DNA from: Holophagae bacterium
GTDB lineage: Bacteria; Acidobacteriota; Thermoanaerobaculia; Thermoanaerobaculales; Sulfomarinibacteraceae
Reading direction: 5' to 3'
Length of the DNA stretch: 5,103 bases
Assembly (NCBI GenBank): GCA_030637505.1
Contig: DAOWGJ010000357.1
Span: forward strand, 1 to 5,103
The position numbers and the translations under genes were made by a program. Below the pieces are notes generated by a model. That model had not been told where the DNA came from and did not search any database. It saw only the letters and a list, made by a program, of their open reading frames with translations. This document shows, piece by piece, positions 1 through 4,960 of this stretch. Position 1 is the stretch's first letter. Each line of letters opens with the position of its first letter.

Positions 1-434
1 GCAAATAAGCAGAGACACAGAGAAAACGCAACAAAGGCTTTGTGCCACGGACCCGGCAGGGCCAGAAACAGAACGACCGGCACCCATGCCCAGCGCTTTG
101 GTACCACCACCGCCGAAATCAAGAAAATCAGCGCTGCGGTTGCGGCCCTGATGACTACCCACACCGCTCGAACGACCTCGAGGTTGGGCTGACCGTCCGG
201 AAAGAGCAGGGCGAACCACCGGTACTGAGAGGAGTAGTGGCAGAACTTGGCAAAATCCATCCGCCCTTCCGCCTCAAGCTGGATCCCCTGCAGAAGTACA
301 CCCTCATCAAAGACCGCAAGACCGTAATCGAAGAAGAAGCCGAAGAAGACCAAGGCCACAACGAAGAACGCACCGGCGCCCCACCAGACCCGATTCCGCC
401 TCCCGGTTCGGCTCCGGCTCTCAGGTAATTCCAT
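1..434 (-). CDS. Membrane glycosyltransferase-like protein (GT-C / family 39 type), N-terminal part, cut by window edge
   Basis: The minus-strand reading frame is open from 434 to the left edge, giving about 144 residues of an integral membrane protein. A short Arg-rich cytoplasmic tail (residues 1-16) is followed by a hydrophobic segment (about 17-36). Then comes a loop with Asp-Glu-Gly at 43-45 and a downstream Asp-Phe at 60-61. Further hydrophobic segments lie near 97-111, 115-127 and 131-144, with a Pro-Gly-Pro-Trp-His-Lys turn at 127-132. A first membrane helix followed by an acidic DE pair and a DF-containing loop is typical of GT-C fold glycosyltransferases that use polyprenyl-phosphate sugars; the exact donor and acceptor are unknown. 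It is probably the fourth gene of the operon. The start is uncertain. ATG 434 gives a normal-length tail but has no good SD. In-frame ATG 459 and GTG 557 also exist, and GTG 557 has the best ribosome site but would add 41 Arg/Pro/Gly-rich residues that do not look coding. Confidence 0.72.
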   Translation of the reverse strand, partial: MELPESRSRTGRRNRVWWGAGAFFVVALVFFGFFFDYGLAVFDEGVLLQGIQLEAEGRMDFAKFCHYSSQYRWFALLFPDGQPNLEVVRAVWVVIRAATAALIFLISAVVVPKRWAWVPVVLFLALPGPWHKAFVAFSLCLCLF

Positions 435-439
435 GAACC

Positions 440-461
440 CTAGGAGGGTGTAGGGCATTGA
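440..461 (+). repeat. Inverted repeat, left arm (22 bp)
   Basis: This 22-bp arm, beginning CTAGGAGG and ending GGGCATTGA, is the reverse complement of 586-607 with one mismatch (position 447 against 600). The two arms enclose 124 bp across the junction of the second radical SAM gene and the membrane protein gene. In a minus-strand transcript they could pair into a long stem. The arm lies just upstream of, or inside, the start region of the membrane protein, and on the minus strand it contains an alternative in-frame ATG at 459. Confidence 0.8.
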
Positions 462-564
462 ATCACCGGCGCCTTTCGGGTGTCGTGAAGGCCCTTTTTC
501 GTTGCATCCTCGGCCCGTACGGGGAGTACAGCGTCTCGAACGCGCCTCAAATGGCACTTCTCGA

Positions 565-570
565 CCCTCC
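565..570 (-). promoter_or_regulatory. Candidate ribosome binding site for an upstream GTG start of the membrane protein gene
   Basis: GGAGGG on the minus strand lies 7 nt before an in-frame GTG at 557-555, and about 24 nt after the stop of the preceding radical SAM gene. It is the strongest SD match upstream of the membrane protein. If used, it makes the gene 41 codons longer than the ATG 434 call and leaves only 36 bp between the two genes. The match and spacing are visible in the sequence; its use is inference. Confidence 0.4.
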
Positions 571-585
571 GAAATCTAGCCACCG

Positions 586-607
586 TCAATGCCCTACACG
601 CTCCTAG
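586..607 (-). repeat. Inverted repeat, right arm (22 bp)
   Basis: Partner of 440-461, matching at 21 of 22 positions. It overlaps the last four sense codons and the TAG stop (594-596) of the Tes-like radical SAM gene. Part of the repeat is therefore protein-coding on the minus strand, which makes an ordinary terminator less likely and a copying event or a structured mRNA element more likely. Confidence 0.8.
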
Positions 608-1997
608 CAGACTTCTTCTCGGCTTTCAGGTGCACACGCTCCCGCTCGACGTTGGCGTCGGCGCCCGCTTCGTGCACGCCGATATCGGTTGCGACCTCGC
701 CCTTGCCGCAGTTGGCCGACATCTCGACGTCATGGATCCAGGGGTCACAGGCCGAGATGAAACCGATGAGGATGATGCGGCGCTTGATCTTCGACAGATC
801 GAAGCCCAACGCCAGCAAAAAACTGAGCAGAACACCGTCGGCAAGCAGCGTCATTCCGCCCTTCCGCAGCACCGAGATACCGCAGTGAAACAACAAATAG
901 GGCACGCTCAGCAGGCGCGACCGGCCCCGCTTGACCAAACGCCTGAAACGCTCAAGCCTCGGTTCCAAGTAGGTCAGGTCCATCTGCTGAGAGAGCGGCC
1001 GGTAACCGTCCTTGGTTCGAATGACGATGTAGTGGTGAATGTAGAAGCACTTCCGGACCCGCAGCGCCACCAACAGTGAGAAGTACAACTTCTGGAAGAT
1101 CCGGATATCCTCCCGGGCGATCTTTCCCGAGGTCTCACGCTCCAAATCGTCGATCAACTCGTCGGGCGCCACGACCTGGTCGGCAAAATCCTCGGTCGCC
1201 CTGCCCAACGCCCGACAACCCAGATAGAAGACCTCCTTGACGAACGAGTGTTCGGCCGCGTAGGTCAGGACTTTCTCCATCTGGTTTTCGTTGAGGCCTC
1301 GAAGGATTGTCACGACCAGATCCGTGGCAACACCGTACTGCTCCAGGGCCGCCAGAATCTTCTCCCGCTCCTCTTGCATCGGACGACCCCGAAGAACCAG
1401 ATTGTGCTCATCTTCGAAGCCGTCGAATTGAAGGTGGACTTCCCTGAGCCCGGCATCCACCAACTCCTTCAATCGGTCCGGGTCTTTGATCTCCAACCCG
1501 TTGGTGTGGAGGGCGGTGATGTGGCCGCCTTGTTCCGCCATTCGTATAATTTCCGCAAGATCGTCCCTGACGGTAGGCTCCGCACCCATCAGATCCAACT
1601 TCAATCGGCGGCCGCGCCCCTTGAGAAACGCGGCCAATTGCTCCTTGGGGAGGTCCTCTTCTTCGAATTGATCGGAACTGGCCAGGCAGATAGGGCACCG
1701 CATGTTGCAGCGGGCGGTCAATCGCAGAATGAAATCCCTCTGCGGTAAATCCCGAGGCATGATGTCATGGTAGAACTCAAGCAACTCCGAGAAATAGGCG
1801 GGGCTCTCCGACAACAGGGCTCGGTTCTTCCCGTGGTCAGGACAATTTTTCTCCAAGAGGACTTGACCGGAGTCGACGATCAGCCGAGCATCAACGACTT
1901 CGATACAGATGGGGCAGGTACCCCGAGTCGTTCGGAGAACCTCCACCTTGCCGTCGGTGTCATCCGAAAGGGTTACAGGCAGTGATTCAGATAACAA
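594..1997 (-). CDS. Radical SAM enzyme with N-terminal CPxC/CPxH ribbon, MJ0619/tetraether-synthase-like
   Basis: Numbering is from TTG 1997 (467 aa). Residues about 28-55 form a small metal ribbon, Cys28-Pro-x-Cys31 ... Cys52-Pro-Asp-His55. The radical SAM cluster motif CxxxCxxC is Cys97/Cys101/Cys104, followed by GAEPT (138-142, the GGEP-like SAM-binding strand), TNG (165-167) and LQFDG (189-193). This order and the QFDG strand are typical of the MJ0619 family, once annotated as pterin methylases and containing archaeal tetraether lipid synthase (Tes). Unlike typical members it lacks a CGLC...H cluster motif between ribbon and core. The C-terminal part has scattered Cys (261, 317, 372, 417, 430), a hydrophobic stretch near 385-400, and a FDLxxIKR segment resembling the family C-terminus. 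The start is TTG 1997, 9 nt after AAAGGAG; GTG 2003, overlapping the upstream stop, is the alternative. The longer reading frame back to 2075 would overlap the upstream gene and is rejected. Substrate unknown; a lipid or pterin role is only family-based inference. Confidence 0.85.
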   Translation of the reverse strand: MLSESLPVTLSDDTDGKVEVLRTTRGTCPICIEVVDARLIVDSGQVLLEKNCPDHGKNRALLSESPAYFSELLEFYHDIMPRDLPQRDFILRLTARCNMRCPICLASSDQFEEEDLPKEQLAAFLKGRGRRLKLDLMGAEPTVRDDLAEIIRMAEQGGHITALHTNGLEIKDPDRLKELVDAGLREVHLQFDGFEDEHNLVLRGRPMQEEREKILAALEQYGVATDLVVTILRGLNENQMEKVLTYAAEHSFVKEVFYLGCRALGRATEDFADQVVAPDELIDDLERETSGKIAREDIRIFQKLYFSLLVALRVRKCFYIHHYIVIRTKDGYRPLSQQMDLTYLEPRLERFRRLVKRGRSRLLSVPYLLFHCGISVLRKGGMTLLADGVLLSFLLALGFDLSKIKRRIILIGFISACDPWIHDVEMSANCGKGEVATDIGVHEAGADANVERERVHLKAEKKSARSV

Positions 1998-1999
1998 AA

Positions 2000-3355
2000 T
2001 CACGCGCTCCTTTGCGGGGGTCTTTTCAGGCGAGTGAGAATCTGATCCCGGATCGGGAACGCGGCCTCGATGCAATGGTCCATGTTGTTGTACCAGAACT
2101 TCCCAAGACGTCCCGCCATCAGCAGATTGTCAACGTCGGCAACCTGCTGCTCAAAGGCGCCCAACTTCTCACGATAGCCCAGATCATAGATCGGGTAGGC
2201 CCACGGCACACGCTCAATCTTGGTGCCGATGACTTCGCCTCCGGTCGTCAGCAGCTTTTCTTTCTGAAGGTCCTCGATGACCCGATCGAGGTGGACTTCC
2301 GGCTCATCGTACACTCCGTTTTTTACGCCGCACGTCACCTCGACGCAGAGTGATCGTTTCCCCGGTGGCGTATTGGAAGGGTCAAAGCTGGCCGGAGCAC
2401 TGACCCTGGAAAAAATGGCATCCGCCGAGCCGTGGTAGCACCACTGAAAGTCGAAGGGACGTCCATCGTCGAGCATGACGTTGTAGCAGAGCAGCGCCAG
2501 ATAATTGAGGTCCGGCCGGTCCAACCCCAGCCCGTCGGACAGGGACTCAATCGTGCCCGTCCACACAAGAACAGAAGGCTCGATTGTACGATCGCCGACG
2601 ACCACCGATTCGATCTGTCCTCCACTGACCTCGAGGGCCTCAACTTCGGAACCGCACAGCATCAGACAACCCAGAGATTCAAGGCGTTTTCGAAGGTTGA
2701 CAACGAACTGCTCGCATCCGCCCTGGGGGTAGAGGAACGTCATTTCCGGCTTTCGCCAGGTGGTCAGAATCGTCCACGCCAGCGCCCACAAACTCTCAAT
2801 CTGCATTCGGGAGTCAATGATAGCCCTGTCGACCCCGGTCTTCGCCCAGTCGCGGTGCGTTACCTCCGGCGAAATCCCGAGAAACTTGGTTGAGTAGCCC
2901 TCGAAGAAATTCCGATAGAGCGTCTCACCGTACATGTGGATGATCTGGTCCCTGAAGCTCTCCGATTCATGCCGTGGAAAACCGACCAGCATGTCCCGGA
3001 GAACCCCAAGAGCCATACCCGGCGGGAATCGAAACAGTGAACGGCTGGGGTGGAGGGGCCACGGGTAAAACCGGCCCCGAAATTGCAGCTTGCTGTTGCG
3101 GTTAATCTCCAAAGCGTGACTGGCGAGAACGTCCCGAATGAAGGCCTCAACCTCCGGCCGGTAGGTATGGAACCGGTGCGGCCCGATATCGAAGGTGAAA
3201 TCGTCGTAGGTGAAGGACCGGGCCAACCCGCCCAGACGCTCCTCTTTTTCGATGACGACGGTCTCAACCCCGGCCTCGGCCAAAAGCCACGCGATCGAGA
3301 GGCCGCTGATGCCCCCTCCGACAATGACGACCGGGCGGTCCTGAGCCACGGTCAT
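2000..3355 (-). CDS. FAD-dependent amine oxidoreductase superfamily protein (protoporphyrinogen oxidase / UDP-galactopyranose mutase-like)
   Basis: A 451-aa soluble flavoprotein. The N-terminal Rossmann dinucleotide fold is clear: VGGGISG at 12-18, an acidic residue ending strand 2 (Glu36), and Gly42-Gly43 after it, the GG motif of this superfamily. DIGPHRF at 56-62 matches the conserved D-x-G-x-HRF segment that contacts the flavin region. YPQGGCEQF at 209-217 corresponds to the YPxGG motif. The C-terminal FAD-binding motif is AGRLGKFWYNNMD (414-426), with the GR and YNNMD elements seen in UDP-galactopyranose-mutase-like proteins of glycan clusters. No transmembrane segment is evident. Length fits the family. 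The start ATG 3355 overlaps the upstream TGA as ATGA, with GAAGG 10 nt before it; the frame is open back to 3571, but that would overlap the upstream gene by over 200 bp. It could be an oxidase, desaturase, reductase or mutase; the substrate cannot be read from sequence. Confidence 0.9.
   Translation of the reverse strand: MTVAQDRPVVIVGGGISGLSIAWLLAEAGVETVVIEKEERLGGLARSFTYDDFTFDIGPHRFHTYRPEVEAFIRDVLASHALEINRNSKLQFRGRFYPWPLHPSRSLFRFPPGMALGVLRDMLVGFPRHESESFRDQIIHMYGETLYRNFFEGYSTKFLGISPEVTHRDWAKTGVDRAIIDSRMQIESLWALAWTILTTWRKPEMTFLYPQGGCEQFVVNLRKRLESLGCLMLCGSEVEALEVSGGQIESVVVGDRTIEPSVLVWTGTIESLSDGLGLDRPDLNYLALLCYNVMLDDGRPFDFQWCYHGSADAIFSRVSAPASFDPSNTPPGKRSLCVEVTCGVKNGVYDEPEVHLDRVIEDLQKEKLLTTGGEVIGTKIERVPWAYPIYDLGYREKLGAFEQQVADVDNLLMAGRLGKFWYNNMDHCIEAAFPIRDQILTRLKRPPQRSA
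2007..2013 (-). promoter_or_regulatory. Ribosome binding site deciding the start of the Tes-like radical SAM gene
   Basis: AAAGGAG on the minus strand lies inside the last codons of the FAD oxidoreductase gene. It is 3 nt from GTG 2003 and 9 nt from TTG 1997. The 9-nt spacing favours the rare TTG start, which sits 2 nt after the upstream TGA. Either choice implies translational coupling. Confidence 0.65.
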
Positions 3356-4356
3356 CGTCGCAACGCCTTCACCCAGTTCCAGCCGGTCTGCCAGTCCAGT
3401 CCGAGCATCAAATTGTATTCGGTAAAACATGTGGCCGAGCAGGCGTTGCAACCGTTTCTGTCCAGAGCGTCGAAAGCAGAACCAAAGTCCTGCAGACGGA
3501 CGTTGGGCGCCTCTCCCTCGTCGATGAACAACGAACAGGGGTAGAGGCTGCCATCGACATCGACGTTGCAATAAAGATCCCCCGCCAGGCAGGGCGGAGC
3601 GCCCTCAAGGCGACCAAGGCGGTTCTGCGTGTAGTCAGGCCAGGATTGAAGGTGTTGCAGGAACTTGAGCGACGACCCGATCGGCGCTCCCTCCCGCTTT
3701 CGCGCGGCCAGCAAAGCCACCGTTTCCCTCAATTCGTCGTCGTCAGGATAAAGGCCCTCGTTGCATCCGAGGGAATCGTTGTGGTGCAGCACCTGGAAGG
3801 TCGTCAGAAAATCCAATCGCTCGGCCAGATCCAGGATCCACTCCACCTGATCGAGGTTCTTCTTGGTCAAAACGGTGATCGTCCAGAACCGGTAGCGCCC
3901 TACAGAGTGCTCGATACCGCGCATGGTCCGGTCGAAACTGCCCTCCCCACGAGTCGCGTCGTGCGCCTCCCGATTACCGTCCAGTGAGATATTGAGGTGG
4001 TCGACCGGTTCAAGGTCCCAATCGCGCTCCGGGATCAAATGACCGTTGGTGTCGACGGTGACGAAGAGACCCAGATCCTTGGCATGACGGATGATTTCAC
4101 CGAGGTCAGACCGGCACAGCGGCTCACCGCCCCAGAGCCCCAGTCGCCTGCACCCAAGGTCAGCCGCTTCGACCAGGAGGTTCAGGATTTCCGCAAGCGA
4201 CATCTCATCCGAACGCCTTTCGGGGATCGAACAGTAGGAACAACTGCCGGTACACCGGTCGGTCAGGCCCAGCATCAGGTTGAGCGGCCGACGCCTCCCA
4301 AAGAGCTTATGGGCGACCGAAGCTGAGGCGAAGCGGACGAGGTTTGGCGAACGCAC
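3352..4356 (-). CDS. Radical SAM protein with reduced SPASM-like C-terminal cysteine set
   Basis: 334 aa, first gene of the operon. The radical SAM motif is Cys35-x3-Cys39-x2-Cys42, followed by GGEPL (76-80), DTNG (102-105) and SLDG (124-127), so the TIM-barrel core is complete. A basic N-terminal segment of about 27 residues precedes it. The C-terminal region carries Cys256-x12-Gly269-x4-Cys274, which fits the SPASM C-x(9-15)-G-x4-C pattern, plus Cys263, then Cys303-x2-Cys306-x3-Cys310. The usual further Cys of a full SPASM domain (the CxxCx5Cx3C run and a final Cys) are missing, so probably only one auxiliary cluster, or an unusual pair, is bound. Such proteins reductively cleave SAM to make a 5'-deoxyadenosyl radical; many act on peptides, others on small molecules or lipids. 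No small precursor-peptide gene is visible nearby. The start GTG 4356 has GAAGG 9 nt upstream and an in-frame TAG just before it. It ends in the ATGA overlap with the oxidoreductase. Confidence 0.88.
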   Translation of the reverse strand: MRSPNLVRFASASVAHKLFGRRRPLNLMLGLTDRCTGSCSYCSIPERRSDEMSLAEILNLLVEAADLGCRRLGLWGGEPLCRSDLGEIIRHAKDLGLFVTVDTNGHLIPERDWDLEPVDHLNISLDGNREAHDATRGEGSFDRTMRGIEHSVGRYRFWTITVLTKKNLDQVEWILDLAERLDFLTTFQVLHHNDSLGCNEGLYPDDDELRETVALLAARKREGAPIGSSLKFLQHLQSWPDYTQNRLGRLEGAPPCLAGDLYCNVDVDGSLYPCSLFIDEGEAPNVRLQDFGSAFDALDRNGCNACSATCFTEYNLMLGLDWQTGWNWVKALRR

Positions 4357-4365
4357 GGACGCCTA

Positions 4366-4370
4366 CCTTC
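4366..4370 (-). promoter_or_regulatory. Ribosome binding site supporting the GTG start at 4356
   Basis: GAAGG on the minus strand is 9 nt before GTG 4356, and an in-frame TAG at 4363-4365 prevents any longer start. This fixes the first gene's start although the codon is not ATG. Confidence 0.65.
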
Positions 4371-4441
4371 GAACCGAGGCCGGACAGCGACCAGAGAATA
4401 TGTCTGATGGTTTCAAATTTCCCGAGCGACTCCCGACCCAA

Positions 4442-4470
4442 AGCCTAGTGGGGCGTGGAACCAGAGTCAA
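4442..4470 (-). promoter_or_regulatory. Probable sigma-70-type promoter of the minus-strand operon
   Basis: On the minus strand, TTGACT (-35, 4470-4465) is followed after exactly 17 bp by TAGGCT (-10, 4447-4442). The -35 matches consensus at 5 of 6 positions and the -10 at 3 of 6 (T, A and final T). Transcription would start near 4435, leaving a leader of roughly 80 nt before GTG 4356. All four minus-strand genes could be read from it, since no other sizeable gap exists upstream of them. Confidence 0.5.
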
Positions 4471-4471
4471 T

Positions 4472-4501
4472 TGTGCAAACCCGACGGAGCCGGTTTTGTC
4501 A
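4472..4501. promoter_or_regulatory. Imperfect dyad between divergent promoters, candidate operator
   Basis: TGTGCAAACC (4472-4481) and GGTTTTGTCA (4492-4501) are inverted copies matching at 7 of 10 positions, with the inner AAACC/GGTTT perfect, around a 10-bp centre. The dyad abuts the minus-strand -35 box and its right arm overlaps the plus-strand TTGTCA. A dimeric regulator bound here could control both directions. The geometry is seen; function is inference, and no regulator gene lies in the window. Confidence 0.35.
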
Positions 4502-4524
4502 CTCCCGCTGCAACATCTTCGATT
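4496..4524 (+). promoter_or_regulatory. Possible promoter of the plus-strand B12-binding gene
   Basis: TTGTCA (4496-4501, 5 of 6 to the -35 consensus) is followed after 17 bp by TCGATT (4519-4524), a weak -10 with 3 of 6 matches. It would give a leader of about 64 nt containing the hairpin at 4557-4572. An alternative is the extended -10 TGCTACGAT at 4576-4584, which lacks a -35 but would start transcription almost at the ATG, giving a nearly leaderless mRNA. That would fit the absence of an SD. Confidence 0.35.
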
Positions 4525-4556
4525 TCTGTTTCCTTTCACCAACCGTCGTCACGGTA

Positions 4557-4572
4557 GGGGCTATTGAGCCCC
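4557..4572 (+). other. Perfect 6-bp GC-rich hairpin in the leader of the B12-binding gene
   Basis: GGGGCT (4557-4562) pairs perfectly with AGCCCC (4567-4572) around an ATTG tetraloop, 22 nt before ATG 4595. There is no U-tract after it on the plus strand, so it is not a standard terminator. It could stabilise the mRNA or modulate initiation, or be a protein site on DNA. It is too short to be a cobalamin riboswitch. Confidence 0.45.
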
Positions 4573-4594
4573 CTGTGCTACGATCCGGCTGCAT

Positions 4595-4960
4595 ATGCAG
4601 GCGCTTACCGATCCCACCGAAAGCCCCCCGATAACCGGACCCTTGCCGAGCTCCGGCCGACCCTCGGTCCTCCTGATTAACCCACCGATCACTCACGCCC
4701 AACGAACCGGACCGCTGGGCCCGATCATCAAGAATCTCTATTTCAACTCACCACCTCTGGGCATTGCCTACATCGCGGGGCTCCTCGAGTCCAAGGGCAT
4801 GCGGGTCCGTTTGATGGATGCCGCCGTCGAGGGTTTCAGCCCCGAGGAAACGGTGGAGAAAATCATCTCCTGGCAGCCGGATATACTCGGCCTGACATCG
4901 ACATCCAACTTCTTTTGTAATGCGATTGAGTTGGGCGAGGCCGTAAAGAATGCTGCCTAG
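4595..4960 (+). CDS. Cobalamin-binding domain protein, likely class B radical SAM enzyme, interrupted by in-frame amber
   Basis: 121 codons before a TAG at 4958-4960. After an unusual Pro-rich N-terminal extension (about 1-22), residues 25-31 (VLLINPP) form the first strand of a B12-binding Rossmann domain. PPLGIAYIAGLLE (53-65) is the hallmark helix of B12-binding radical SAM proteins, followed by Asp75 near the second strand and DILGLTS (96-102). As in most class B radical SAM enzymes there is no DxHxxG motif, so cobalamin would bind base-off without a histidine ligand. Such enzymes usually transfer methyl groups to carbon or phosphorus, or rearrange rings. The catalytic radical SAM half would lie beyond the window. 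The start ATG 4595 is the first possible one, because an in-frame TGA at 4565-4567 precedes it, but no SD is present. Alone this piece would be a truncated domain; the same frame continues the homology after the TAG (next feature). Confidence 0.8.
   Translation: MQALTDPTESPPITGPLPSSGRPSVLLINPPITHAQRTGPLGPIIKNLYFNSPPLGIAYIAGLLESKGMRVRLMDAAVEGFSPEETVEKIISWQPDILGLTSTSNFFCNAIELGEAVKNAA

Noticed and set aside
42..428. Plus-strand open frame of 128 codons, and a minus-strand frame at 155-373
   Set aside because: Both are shadows. The minus-strand frame from 434 to 1 gives a convincing membrane protein with hydrophobic helices and a DEG loop, whereas these translations are charged or Ser/Arg-rich without family features.
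468..499. Rho-independent terminator on the plus strand (GGcGCCTT...AAGGCCC then TTTTT)
   Set aside because: The stem is short with a bulge and a 12-nt loop, and no plus-strand gene ends there. On the minus strand there is no U-tract.
514..523. Perfect 10-bp palindrome CCCGTACGGG inside the inverted-repeat interval
   Set aside because: Ten-base palindromes are common in GC-rich DNA; without a second copy or a promoter in register I cannot call it a binding site.
630..1748. Plus-strand open frames at 630-1079 and 1248-1748
   Set aside because: They lie antisense within the radical SAM gene whose CxxxCxxC, GAEPT and QFDG motifs are intact. Their translations show no recognisable domain.
2003..2075. 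N-terminal extension of the Tes-like radical SAM gene to 2075
   Set aside because: It would overlap the FAD gene by about 75 bp, and the added residues are Pro/Ser-rich. An AAAGGAG site supports a start at 1997 or 2003.
3356..3571. N-terminal extension of the FAD oxidoreductase to 3571
   Set aside because: It is antiparallel to nothing but lies in another frame of the upstream radical SAM gene's C-terminus. The ATGA start at 3355 puts the Rossmann motif at the expected residue 12.
3352..4594. RiPP precursor peptide gene associated with the SPASM-like radical SAM protein
   Set aside because: No short ORF with an SD and a peptide-like composition was found in the only intergenic gap (4357-4594) or at the gene junctions.
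4357..4594. Cobalamin riboswitch ahead of the B12-binding gene
   Set aside because: The region is too short and I see no B12-box-like conserved element; only a single small hairpin is present.
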